Assembly (NCBI GenBank): GCA_019745775.1
Contig: JAIESR010000055.1
Location: 1-64,000 of the forward strand
DNA from: Xanthobacteraceae bacterium
Lineage (GTDB): Bacteria > Pseudomonadota > Alphaproteobacteria > Rhizobiales > Xanthobacteraceae
Direction: 5' to 3'
DNA length: 64,000 bases
The notes beneath the pieces were generated by a model that saw nothing but the letters and a program-made list of their open reading frames with translations, made no database searches and was not told the DNA's origin. The position numbers and the translations under genes are program-made. Every line of letters begins with the position of its first letter. Within the stretch, counting starts at the first letter, position 1. This document shows, piece by piece, positions 26,021 to 34,104 of the stretch.

Positions 26021-26485
26021 ATGTTTGTGCGTCTGTTACGGGCTGCATTGCCGGCGCTGGCCGCGGCTGTTGTGCTGGGATCGTCTGCGCTCGCGGCCGA
26101 ACTCCAGATGTATCGCCGCGTCGGCTGCCCATGGTGTCAGGCGTGGGATCGCGAGGTGGGTTCGATCTACCCCAAGACCGACATTGGCCGCCGGCTGCCG
26201 CTTTGTTTGGTCGACCTTGACGGTGAGCGGCCGCGTGTCTCGCTTAAGGGGCCGATCATCTATACACCGACCTTCGTGCTGGTCGAGAAAGCGCGCGAGG
26301 TCGGCCGGATTGAAGGCTATCCCGGCGACGGCTTCTTTTGGGGACTGCTTGATCGGCTCGTACAACAGTTGAATTCTGGGGTGCGGGATGATCTATCTGC
26401 ACCGTTTCCGGCCCCGATGGTAGACCGAAATAGGACCCGTTATGAGCCCGCAAGCCATTGCCAAACCTCGCGATCTGGACATTGA
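26021..26485 (+). CDS. soxS: SoxS-like exported thioredoxin-fold protein
   Basis: A 154-residue protein with a signal peptide (about residues 1-26) and a short thioredoxin-like domain with Cys36-Pro-Trp-Cys39 (YRRVGCPWCQAWDREV) and a cis-Pro region PIIYTPTFVLVEK. This is the SoxS pattern; in Paracoccus SoxS reduces and reactivates SoxY. Its 3' end overlaps soxR by 44 bases if soxR starts at 26442, and the last 30 residues look unstructured. It is the first gene of a soxS-soxR-permease unit. Confidence 0.85.
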   Translation: MFVRLLRAALPALAAAVVLGSSALAAELQMYRRVGCPWCQAWDREVGSIYPKTDIGRRLPLCLVDLDGERPRVSLKGPIIYTPTFVLVEKAREVGRIEGYPGDGFFWGLLDRLVQQLNSGVRDDLSAPFPAPMVDRNRTRYEPASHCQTSRSGH

Positions 26486-26783
26486 TGTGATGATTGCCAA
26501 TGCACAGGAAGCGAGCGAGTTTCTGAAGGCGCTCTCGCACGAGGCGCGCCTGGTGATTCTGTGTTTGCTGGTCGAGGGCGAGAAATCGGTAGCCGAGATC
26601 GAGGAGATGCTCAGCCTGCGGCAGCCGGCGGTCTCCCAGCAGCTTGCGCGGTTGCGCGCTGACGATCTGGTCGAGACGCGTCGTGACGGAAAGAACATCT
26701 ACTATTCGCTGGCTCGGCCCGAAGTCCGCGACATCATCGCCGCGCTGCATGCCGCATTCTGCCGACCACGGAGAAAGCGGTGA
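26442..26783 (+). CDS. soxR: SoxR/BigR-type ArsR family repressor
   Basis: A 113-residue winged-helix regulator. The recognition part is LRQPAVSQQLARLRADDLVE and the wing RRDGKNIYYSLARPEV. Cys41 (LVILCLLVEGEKSV) and Cys107 (HAAFCRP) match the pair that senses sulfane sulfur in BigR, SqrR and SoxR proteins. It should repress the sox genes until reactive sulfur is present. ATG 26442 overlaps soxS; ATG 26490 is an alternative that would keep both cysteines. This is not the SoxR of superoxide response. Confidence 0.9.
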   Translation: MSPQAIAKPRDLDIDVMIANAQEASEFLKALSHEARLVILCLLVEGEKSVAEIEEMLSLRQPAVSQQLARLRADDLVETRRDGKNIYYSLARPEVRDIIAALHAAFCRPRRKR

Positions 26784-26840
26784 TCGTGTTCGTCAGCCTG
26801 GGGGAGCGGCCGATCGCCCGCTCCGGATAGCGGTTGCCAG

Positions 26841-27881
26841 ATGCCGGACCTACCGCCGTACATCGTCCGCACTGTGCTCGGTCTGGTTCTTGGATTTGCG
26901 CTCGGGTTCGTCGCGAGACGCGGGCGGTTTTGCACCCTGGGTGCAATCGAAGATGCCGTCTACGGCAGAGACCCGCGCCGCCTGCAAGCCTGGATGCTGG
27001 CAGCTGCAGTGGCGATCGCCGGCGTCCACGCTCTCGAGATCACCGGCCACCTCGACCTCTCGCGCTCAATCTACACCGGCGCTCGAATCGAATGGGGCGG
27101 AGCCGTCATCGGTGGCTTGCTGTTTGGCCTTGGAATGGCGCTGGTTGGCACATGCGGCTTCGGCACATTGTTGCGGCTCGGCGGGGGGGACCTGAAGTCG
27201 CTGGTTACGTTTTTTGTCATGGCATTCACTGCCATGGCCACCATGCGCGGCATGACAGGACTATTGCGCGTCTATTCGATCGAACCGCTCTCCTACCAGA
27301 TGGCGGGATCGATATCGCAGCGAATTCCTGATCTGCTGGGGCTCGCGGGCAGCACTGCTCTTTTGATGTCGTTCGTTATTGCAGCTGCGATCGGCATCGT
27401 GGCGTGCAAGAACGGATTTCTTCGTTCGGGTTGGCCCGCCATCACGGGCGTTGCGATCGGCATCATCATCGTGCTCGGCTGGTGGGCAACCGGCAGCGCC
27501 GGCTTCGATCCGTTCGACACTCGTCGAGTGGAATCATTCAGCTTTGTTGCCCCGCTGGGCGAAACGCTCCTGTATGTGATGCTTGCTTCTGGCCTGCGGC
27601 CGGATTTCCCGGTGGGTGCGGTACTTGGCGTCCTGCTTGGCGCCTTTCTGGCGGCTAGATCGGCTGGCCAATTCCGCTGGGAGGCGCCGGACGACGCGCG
27701 GGAAATGAAGCGCCATCTTCTTGGTGCCGTTCTGATGGGATTTGGAGGCATCGCGGCGCTGGGATGCACGATCGGGCAGGGCATTACCGGAGTTTCCACG
27801 CTGGCCGCCGGATCGTTCTTGGCAATTGCGTCAATCTTAGCTGGCGCCCGTTTTGGATTGTATCTGTTGGTCGAACGATAG
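26841..27881 (+). CDS. soxT: YeeE/YedE-type sulfur transporter (SoxT-like)
   Basis: A 346-residue membrane protein with about nine spans, organised as two related halves. Each carries the family's Cys signatures: RRGRFCTLGAIEDAV, ALVGTCGFGTLLRLGGGD and AALGCTIGQGITGVSTLA. In E. coli YeeE imports thiosulfate through such cysteines; SoxT homologues in sox clusters are implicated in signalling or uptake of sulfur species. It starts 57 bases after soxR and closes the sox region. Confidence 0.87.
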   Translation: MPDLPPYIVRTVLGLVLGFALGFVARRGRFCTLGAIEDAVYGRDPRRLQAWMLAAAVAIAGVHALEITGHLDLSRSIYTGARIEWGGAVIGGLLFGLGMALVGTCGFGTLLRLGGGDLKSLVTFFVMAFTAMATMRGMTGLLRVYSIEPLSYQMAGSISQRIPDLLGLAGSTALLMSFVIAAAIGIVACKNGFLRSGWPAITGVAIGIIIVLGWWATGSAGFDPFDTRRVESFSFVAPLGETLLYVMLASGLRPDFPVGAVLGVLLGAFLAARSAGQFRWEAPDDAREMKRHLLGAVLMGFGGIAALGCTIGQGITGVSTLAAGSFLAIASILAGARFGLYLLVER

Positions 27882-28001
27882 ACGTCGCTGAGGTTGGATA
27901 TGTCCAAGTGGTCGGCAGTTTGCAAATTTCCCTGATGTCCTTTTCGATTCCCTGCAGCGATTGGAGAAACTCCCTGTTGTCTCGAGTAGGGAATTTGGCT
28001 G

Positions 28002-28224
28002 TAAGCCTTTACGCGCTACTCGCGCCAAAGGAAACGCCAGCGCCGGTGATCGACGGCTCAATCGCGAGATCAACACCGTGTTGGCGATGACGGAGGTCCG
28101 CGAACGGATCGCCGGCTCTGGTGAGATCGTGTTGGGCGGTACGCCGGAGACTTTGGCGAAGCGGATGCAGCACGACGACCGCTAGGGCGCCATCGTCAAG
28201 GAGCTCAACATCTCCGGCGAATGA
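28002..28224 (+). pseudogene. TctC (Bug) binding protein, 3' remnant
   Basis: The C-terminal end of a Bug-family protein is readable in two frames: YALLAPKETPAPVID, then after a +1 shift LNREINTVLAMTEVRERIAG and GEIVLGGTPETLAKRMQHDD. An in-frame TAG at 28183 interrupts it, and GAIVKELNISGE with a final TGA at 28222 completes the usual ending. The N-terminal two-thirds is absent. The 120 bases between soxT and this fragment hold nothing recognisable. Confidence 0.7.
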
Positions 28225-28230
28225 GACCGA

Positions 28231-28650
28231 CTATACTTTCGGAACTTTCGCGTCGGCGACGACCTTGGTCCATTTCGCGACGTCGTCGGCAACGCGTTCC
28301 CTGAAGCCCTCGGGCGTGGTCGGGCGCGCATCGCTGCCGAGGTCACGCAGCCGTTCGATGACGGTCGGTTCGGACAGGATGGTCTTCACCTCGGCGTTGA
28401 CCCTGTTCACGAACGGCGAGGGCAGTCCCGGCGGTCCGGCAAGGCCAAGCCAGGACGTCACCGCGTAGCCTTTGACCGTACCGGAGATCGCCGGCGCGTC
28501 GGGCAACACGAAGAACCGGTTCGGCCCGGTGATCGCAATCGCGCGCAGCTTTCCTTCCTTGATGAGCGGCATGAGTGCGGCCGGCGTGTCCACCTGAAAA
28601 TCGACGCGCTTGCCAAGGAGGTCGGCCGGCGCCAGCCGACGCTGCGCCAA
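28231..28650 (-). pseudogene. TctC (Bug) binding protein, C-terminal fragment
   Basis: The last 135 or so residues of a second Bug-family protein are intact (VDTPAALMPLIKEGKLRAIA, then SWLGLAGPPGLPSPFVNRVN, ending WTKVVADAKVPKV), but the N-terminal half and signal peptide are missing. The open frame runs back into the 3' end of the neighbouring intact TctC gene without homology. It faces the plus-strand remnant tail to tail. A deletion or recombination between TctC copies is the simplest explanation. Confidence 0.75.
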
Positions 28651-28679
28651 GCCGTTCGCCAGGTTGTCGGTCTTTAGGC

Positions 28680-29648
28680 TCAGTCCATTTTGGCGCCGCT
28701 GGCCTTGACCGGGCCGGCCCACTTGGCGACCTCGCGGCGCACGAAGCCGCCGAGGTACTCGGGCGTGCGGCGTTCCGCCGGTGGGATCACGGCGCCGAGC
28801 TTGGCCAGGCGCTCGCGGACCGCGGGTGTTTCCAAGGTCTTGGTCAATGCGTCGTGCAGTTTCATCACGATCTCGTTCGGCGTACCCTTGGGCAGGAACA
28901 TGGCGTTCCAGTTGTAGGCCTCGAAATCCTTCAAGCCCTGTTCGTGTGCGGTAGGTACGTTCGGCAACGCCGCCGAGCGGGTCTTGGTCAGGACGGCGAC
29001 GCCTTTCAGCACCTTGCCTTCGATTTGCGGCAACGCGCCGAGGACGAAGTCGCAGCCGAAATCGATACGGCCGGCGGTCAGATCCTGCATCACCTGACCC
29101 ATTCCTTTGTAGGGGACGTGCGTCGCCTTGAAGCCCGCCGCATCCGCGAGCAGCGCGCAGCCGAGATGCGTGGCCGAACCGACACCCGCGGAGCCGTAGG
29201 TCGTGGGGTTTTTCTTGGCGTGCGCGATGAAGCCCATCAGGTCGTCGCCCGGATAGTCCTTGCGGGCGACCAGCACCAGCGGCGATTCGGTAATGAGCGC
29301 AAGCGGCGTGAAGTCGTTGGCGGCGTCGTAAGGCGGCTTGCTCAGCAGCGATTGGCTTAGCGCATGCGTGCCGGTGCCGCCCTGCACGAACTGATAGCCA
29401 TCGGGCGACGCCTTGGCGACGCGCGCGACGCCGGTCACGCCCCCGGCGCCCGGGACGTTCTCGACCACAACCTGCTGGCCGAGAAGTTCGGACATGCGGG
29501 CGGCGAGCATCCGCCCCAGGACGTCGGCGGGGCTACCGGCTCCATAGGGGACGACCAACGTCACCGGCCGGGTCGGCCAGCTCTGCGCGTGCGCGGCAGA
29601 GCCGAGCGTGAGCAGCGTCATCACAAGCGCGGTTGCGAGTTTCGACAT
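28680..29648 (-). CDS. TctC/Bug-family periplasmic binding protein
   Basis: A 322-residue solute-binding protein of the tripartite tricarboxylate transporter family. It has a Sec signal (MSKLATALVMTLLTLGSAAHAQ), then WPTRPVTLVVPYGAGSPADV and the second-lobe marker LPKGTPNEIVMKLHDALTKT. ATG 29648 follows GGAGGAC. No TctA or TctB membrane genes lie in the window, which is normal for orphan Bug proteins. It is the last gene of the minus-strand catabolic module and probably binds a carboxylate relevant to it. Confidence 0.9.
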   Translation of the reverse strand: MSKLATALVMTLLTLGSAAHAQSWPTRPVTLVVPYGAGSPADVLGRMLAARMSELLGQQVVVENVPGAGGVTGVARVAKASPDGYQFVQGGTGTHALSQSLLSKPPYDAANDFTPLALITESPLVLVARKDYPGDDLMGFIAHAKKNPTTYGSAGVGSATHLGCALLADAAGFKATHVPYKGMGQVMQDLTAGRIDFGCDFVLGALPQIEGKVLKGVAVLTKTRSAALPNVPTAHEQGLKDFEAYNWNAMFLPKGTPNEIVMKLHDALTKTLETPAVRERLAKLGAVIPPAERRTPEYLGGFVRREVAKWAGPVKASGAKMD

Positions 29649-29710
29649 TTGTTTGTCCTCCAACTCAACTGGCAAGACCGGCTCCGCTTCGAAGCCTGCC
29701 CCCGTTCAGA

Positions 29711-30409
29711 TTAGACGTGTCCGTATTTCTCGAGCGCCTGACTCAGCGTCAGGCCGTTGGCGATGTCCTCGCGAATCAACGCTTCCTTGCGCGTGAGCCG
29801 CTCCGCCTCCTCAAGCACCGGCTCGACGTGCTGCGCCGGGATCAGGACGCCGCCGTCCTCGTCGCAGAGCACGAAATCTCCGGGATACGCCGCGACGTAC
29901 TCAGCGGTGGCACCGCGCAGATAGACCGGCTCCTGGCAGCCGGTCACGCGCCAGCGTCCGATCGACTGCACCGCGGTCCGGTAGCGGGCATAGACAGGAA
30001 AGCGATGCTCCCCGAGCCAGCGCACGTCGCGGACGCCGCCGTCGACCAGCGCGCCGACGCACCCGCGCTCCTTCATTCCGAGCGCGATTAGTTCGCCGAA
30101 GTAGCACACCCCCGTTCCGTCACCACTCCAGACGCAAACCTCATCAGCGCCGATACCCTGGCAGGCGTCCATCTTGGCGGCGTCTCCGGTGCCGTCGTAA
30201 GGCGCCATTTGCCCGCGAATGGTATAGACCCAGCCGGCAAGCTTTCCGGCTACGGCGGGAAACGGTCGGAACTCTGCCGACAGGCCCTGGTCGCGCAGCC
30301 CCATCTGATCAAGAACATCGGCGATGTTGGATGCATCGACGTCGAGAAACCGCCGCCGCAGCTCACGCCGGCGCATCTGTGCGGAGGGGGGCATAAGGGC
30401 GACGTTCAT
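29711..30409 (-). CDS. RraA-family aldolase/decarboxylase
   Basis: A 232-residue protein of the RraA/HMG-aldolase fold. Landmarks are SNIADVLDQMG near the N-terminus, GDGTGVCYFGELIALGMKER and the core GCVGALVDGGVRDVRWLGEH with the Arg-Asp pair. Metal-dependent members cleave 4-hydroxy-4-methyl-2-oxoglutarate or carboxy-hydroxy-oxoadipate, or decarboxylate oxaloacetate, at the end of aromatic meta-cleavage routes. That chemistry would fit this cluster. ATG 30409 is 11 bases after the upstream stop. Confidence 0.82.
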   Translation of the reverse strand: MNVALMPPSAQMRRRELRRRFLDVDASNIADVLDQMGLRDQGLSAEFRPFPAVAGKLAGWVYTIRGQMAPYDGTGDAAKMDACQGIGADEVCVWSGDGTGVCYFGELIALGMKERGCVGALVDGGVRDVRWLGEHRFPVYARYRTAVQSIGRWRVTGCQEPVYLRGATAEYVAAYPGDFVLCDEDGGVLIPAQHVEPVLEEAERLTRKEALIREDIANGLTLSQALEKYGHV

Positions 30410-30419
30410 CGGGTGCGGC

Positions 30420-31271
30420 TCACGAGCCCACGCGCAGCGGCGCCGCAAGCTTGCGTAGTGCTGCGATCGCGCTCAACGGCGTAATGCGACCGGTCTTCGG
30501 ATTGTCGCTCGGGACGTTTCGGATAGTCATCTCGAAACTCGCCGAATCCGCTTCCACTTCGATGTGATGGGTGTTTCGATCGATCGCAGGATCGGCCCAG
30601 ATCTCAACGATCGTACGGTCCGGGCCGATGCCGGCCAGCGACAGTGCAACGGCGACGTTGAGATTGGCTGGAAACCCCTTCGCCGCCTCGCGCGCATTGC
30701 CTTCGAAAACCCTAGTGGGCCGGGTGAGCGCGGACAGGTCGATGCCGTTCTCGACCAGATAGGGCGCGCCAAGCAGCCCTTTGACGGGCTTGGTGGTCTT
30801 CAACCTCACTGTGTGGATCATTCCCTCCGCCGCCGCGGCCACCGCGTCGAGACCCAGCAACGCGCCGGTCGGCACCAGAATCTGTCCGCCACGCCTTCGT
30901 GCCAATTCGATCAGCTCGGGATGGGCGAGTAGCGCGCCGACGCTGAGCACCATGACCTTCTTGCCTTGTTCGAGCATCACGCGTGCGATCGGCTCGAGCA
31001 CGGCGGCGGGCGCGCATTCGATCGCGAGATCGGCCACGTCGGGCAGGTCCGAAATCGAAACGATGCGAAGGTCGAGGTCGATCTTGTCGAGCGCGCTCCT
31101 GGCCTTTGCCAGATCACGCGCGGCAACGGCGACCAGATCGATGCCGGGCACCGCGCCTGCGCGCAGCTTATCGACCAGCACGCTGCCGATCGCTCCAAGG
31201 CCGACGACGGCGGTCCTCAACACCTTCGTGCCAGTCAATTGTCCGGGCCGATCAGGTTTCATCTTGTGCAC
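30420..31271 (-). CDS. aspartate dehydrogenase-like oxidoreductase
   Basis: A 283-residue NAD(P)-dependent enzyme of the NadX type. The N-terminal Rossmann fold opens VLRTAVVGLGAIGSVLVDKL; the C-terminal DUF108 part includes TGALLGLDAVAAAAEGMIHT and FPANLNVAVALSLAGIGPD. Aspartate dehydrogenases oxidise L-aspartate to iminoaspartate with ammonia release, but homologues in catabolic operons may act on other amino acids or imines. Here it sits between a molybdenum hydroxylase and an RraA-type lyase. The start could also be ATG 31262. Confidence 0.78.
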   Translation of the reverse strand: MHKMKPDRPGQLTGTKVLRTAVVGLGAIGSVLVDKLRAGAVPGIDLVAVAARDLAKARSALDKIDLDLRIVSISDLPDVADLAIECAPAAVLEPIARVMLEQGKKVMVLSVGALLAHPELIELARRRGGQILVPTGALLGLDAVAAAAEGMIHTVRLKTTKPVKGLLGAPYLVENGIDLSALTRPTRVFEGNAREAAKGFPANLNVAVALSLAGIGPDRTIVEIWADPAIDRNTHHIEVEADSASFEMTIRNVPSDNPKTGRITPLSAIAALRKLAAPLRVGS

Positions 31272-31307
31272 TCATCCGGTCGCAAGGGGATCATCATGCG
31301 GCGTCAG

Positions 31308-33539
31308 CTATCTCTTCATCGCCGCCTGCACGCGCTCCGGCAGCATCGGCGTGCGCCGCATCCGCGCACCGGTCAGCGCCGCGATCGCATTGGCGACGGC
31401 CGGCGCGACCGGCGGGACGCCCGGTTGGCCGGCGCCGGACATGCCGCGATGTCCGGTATCAACGATCTTGATCTCGATCTCGGGGACATCGCGGCTGCGC
31501 GTAAGGTCATACGCGCCGAAATTCGCTTGCTGAACGCGACCGTCTTCGATCGTGATGCGCTCACGCAGCGCGGCGCCAAGCCCGAACAGGATTCCAGTTT
31601 CGATCTGCTGCGCAAGATGATCAGGCTGAACCGCGATCCCCGGGTCGACCGCTGCAAAGATCTTGTGGACTTTGACGACGCCCGAGCGTCGGTCCACCGA
31701 AACCTCGGCTACCTGAGCGCACTTGCAGTTCCATTCGCCGCCATCGCTATAGGCGATGCCAAGCGCCGTACCCTCGCGTTTGCGGTCCCACTGCGCCATC
31801 GCCGCGACCGCTTCCACCACGCGCTTGCCGCGCGGCTCACCCAGCAATTCCAGCCGCAATGCGACCGGGTCCTTGCCGAGCGCCCCAGCAATCTCGTCCA
31901 GAAACGATTCGATGGCGAAGTTGGTCAGGCCGGCGCCGTTGGCGCTCCAGTAGCCGAGCGGAATGCCCCGGTCCTGGTGGATGAATTCGTGGTGTTTGTT
32001 CGGGATTGCGTAGGTCGTGACGGCGCCGGACATCACCACGACATCGAATCCCTTGAACTGGTCGAGTTGCGCAGTCCGGGCGCGCAACAGAACGGAGTCG
32101 GCGACCAGCCTGTGCTTCCAGCCGGTGATGCGACCGGCAGCATCAAGAGCCGCCTCGAGGCGATGCGCCGCTGCGGGACGGTAGGCGCCATTGCGGATGT
32201 CGTCCTCACGGCTCCAGATCACCTTGACCGGTTTGCCGGCTGCCCGTGAGAGCAGCACCGCTTCCGCCGTGGTCAGCTGCTCGGTCTTGATGCCGAAACC
32301 GCCGCCCAGGAACGTCGTATGGACGCGAACCTTGTCCGGCGCGACGCCCAGCGTCTTGACGACGGTGTCCCTGGCCCAGGTCTGCCCCTGCGTCGGGCTC
32401 CACAGATCGACTTCGCCGTCGCGCACGGAGGCCGTCGCGTTCATGGGCTCCATGGCCGCGTGATAGACATGTTCCGAGGAGAACTCGCCCGACAAGGTGC
32501 GCGCCGCGGTTTCGAATGCTGCTGCAACGTCGCCGGTGTTGCCGCGTGCAACCCCCTTGCGGGAGGGATCGCGCGCAATGGCCGAGAACTCGTCCAGCGC
32601 GGTCAGGCTGTCGTATCGTTCGCTTTTTGCGCCGGTCTGCCATTCGACCTTCAGCGCCTGCTTGCCCTTGACCGTCGCCCAATAGTCGGTGCCGAGGACG
32701 GCGACGCCATGATCAAGCGCAACCACTTGGGTTACGCCCTCGATCGCGAGGGCGGCGCGATCGTCAATCCGCGTCGGGCCGATCACGACGGCCTGAGTGT
32801 AGAGCGGGTGCGGACAGGTCGCGACCGGTGCTCGAAGAATCGAAGCGTAGAGCATGTCCGGCCGTTGGACGTCGATGCCGAACGTCGCCGCTCCATTGAC
32901 CTTGCTCGGCACCTCGACCCGCGGCACGTCGCGACCGATCAGGCGCCAACGCGATTGCGGCTTGAGGTCCGCTTCCGTCGGTGCAGGCAGGTCGGCCGGT
33001 AGGGACGCAAAGGCGGCGATTTCGCCATAGCTTATCGAGCGGCCCGAAGCTGCGTGAATGACGCGGCTCGGCTCCGTCGTCAGCTCCGCCCGCGGTACCT
33101 GCCAGCGCGTTGCCGCGTTCGCGAGCAGCACGGTTCGCGCGTGCGCGCCGGCGAGCCGCATCGGCATCCAGTAGCCGCGCAGGCTCCTGCTGCCGCCGAC
33201 GCCCTGACTCTTGAAGTGCACCGGATTGGCGAAGGCCGGCGATACCGGCGCCTGAACGACGCGCACCCGGCTCCAGTCGGCATCCATCTCCTCCGCCAGG
33301 ATCAAGGGGAGGGAGGTGAAGATGCCCTGTCCCATTTCGGAGGTCGGGCACATGATCTCGATGGTCCCGTCGGCGTAAATCGACACCCACGTATTGGCGG
33401 ACAATGTCGTCGGTTGCGCGCGCGCGCTCATGACGCGGAGTTGCCGCCCGGGCGTCAGCAGAAAGGCGAGCGTGAAGCAGCCGCCGCCAAGTACGGCGCG
33501 ACGGGACGGGTGATGTTCGGCATCGGCGCGCTTATGCAC
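31308..33539 (-). CDS. molybdenum hydroxylase large subunit (isoquinoline 1-oxidoreductase beta type)
   Basis: A 743-residue molybdopterin subunit of the xanthine dehydrogenase family, in the IorB/aldehyde-oxidoreductase branch, with an N-terminal Tat-like leader (HPSRRAVLGGGCFTLAFLLT). Cofactor-binding blocks include CPTSEMGQGIFTSLPLILAE, TTFLGGGFGIKTEQLTTAEA and YWSANGAGLTNFAIESFLDE. Near the C-terminus the family signature GxGEPxxPPxxPA reads GAGQPGVPPVAPAVANAI, so the expected catalytic Glu is Gln705 (codon CAA at 31425-31427). It pairs with the [2Fe-2S] subunit encoded 3 bases upstream. The substrate is unknown; N-heteroaromatics and aldehydes are the usual choices. Confidence 0.88.
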   Translation of the reverse strand: MHKRADAEHHPSRRAVLGGGCFTLAFLLTPGRQLRVMSARAQPTTLSANTWVSIYADGTIEIMCPTSEMGQGIFTSLPLILAEEMDADWSRVRVVQAPVSPAFANPVHFKSQGVGGSRSLRGYWMPMRLAGAHARTVLLANAATRWQVPRAELTTEPSRVIHAASGRSISYGEIAAFASLPADLPAPTEADLKPQSRWRLIGRDVPRVEVPSKVNGAATFGIDVQRPDMLYASILRAPVATCPHPLYTQAVVIGPTRIDDRAALAIEGVTQVVALDHGVAVLGTDYWATVKGKQALKVEWQTGAKSERYDSLTALDEFSAIARDPSRKGVARGNTGDVAAAFETAARTLSGEFSSEHVYHAAMEPMNATASVRDGEVDLWSPTQGQTWARDTVVKTLGVAPDKVRVHTTFLGGGFGIKTEQLTTAEAVLLSRAAGKPVKVIWSREDDIRNGAYRPAAAHRLEAALDAAGRITGWKHRLVADSVLLRARTAQLDQFKGFDVVVMSGAVTTYAIPNKHHEFIHQDRGIPLGYWSANGAGLTNFAIESFLDEIAGALGKDPVALRLELLGEPRGKRVVEAVAAMAQWDRKREGTALGIAYSDGGEWNCKCAQVAEVSVDRRSGVVKVHKIFAAVDPGIAVQPDHLAQQIETGILFGLGAALRERITIEDGRVQQANFGAYDLTRSRDVPEIEIKIVDTGHRGMSGAGQPGVPPVAPAVANAIAALTGARMRRTPMLPERVQAAMKR

Positions 33540-33542
33540 GGC

Positions 33543-34010
33543 TTAGCCTCCACGCGCTGCGCGCTCGACCGCGGCTACGACGCGGCGATAGGAGCCGCAA
33601 CGGCACAGGTGCAATTGCATCTCCGCAATGATGTCCTCCCGCGTCGGGCGCGGGTTCTGCTTGAGCAGCGCTGCGGCGCGCATGATCTGTCCAGACTGGC
33701 AGTAGCCGCATTGCGGCACCTGCTCGGCGATCCAGGCGCGCTGCACGGGATGGGTTGAGTCGGGGGAAAGCCCTTCGATCGTGGTGATCGGACGGTTGCC
33801 GACTTCGGACACCGGTGTCTGGCATGAGTAAGCCGCGCGCCCTTCGATGTGCACCACGCACGACCCGCACTGCGCCGCGCCGCAGCCGTACTTGGTGCCA
33901 GTCAACTTGAGCGTTTCGCGCAACACCCAAAGCAGCGGCGTGTCCGGGTGCACCCGTACGGTTTGCGCGGCCCCATTTATGAGCAACGTCGCTGTTACCA
34001 TCTGGGTCAT
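33543..34010 (-). CDS. molybdenum hydroxylase [2Fe-2S] subunit (isoquinoline 1-oxidoreductase alpha type)
   Basis: A 155-residue small subunit with two [2Fe-2S] clusters. The plant-type cluster ligands are in KYGCGAAQCGSCVVHIEG plus AAYSCQ; the second cluster is in QCGYCQSGQIMRAAALL and HLCRCGSYRRV. It passes electrons from the molybdenum subunit to an external acceptor, since no FAD subunit is encoded here, again like isoquinoline oxidoreductase. ATG 34010 is preferred (34001 is possible). An inverted repeat lies immediately upstream. Confidence 0.92.
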   Translation of the reverse strand: MTQMVTATLLINGAAQTVRVHPDTPLLWVLRETLKLTGTKYGCGAAQCGSCVVHIEGRAAYSCQTPVSEVGNRPITTIEGLSPDSTHPVQRAWIAEQVPQCGYCQSGQIMRAAALLKQNPRPTREDIIAEMQLHLCRCGSYRRVVAAVERAARGG

Positions 34011-34021
34011 GGACGCCTCAC

Positions 34022-34053
34022 ATTGTATATCTAAAACGTATAATGCATACAAT
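34022..34053. promoter_or_regulatory. inverted repeat, likely GntR operator, upstream of the hydroxylase genes
   Basis: ATTGTAT at 34022 and its complement ATACAAT at 34047 are separated by 18 bases. The inner sequence GTATAATGCATAC is also AT-rich and partly symmetric. The site lies 12 bases before the small-subunit ATG, in the 94-base gap after the GntR gene. The half-site resembles the GTATGC/GCATAC repeat at 35329, which suggests one regulator acts at both. Confidence 0.5.
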
Positions 34054-34104
34054 CGCCGTCAACGCAAATCTGCCCGCAGGGGTCCCGCGCCGCGGTCAGC
34101 GGGC

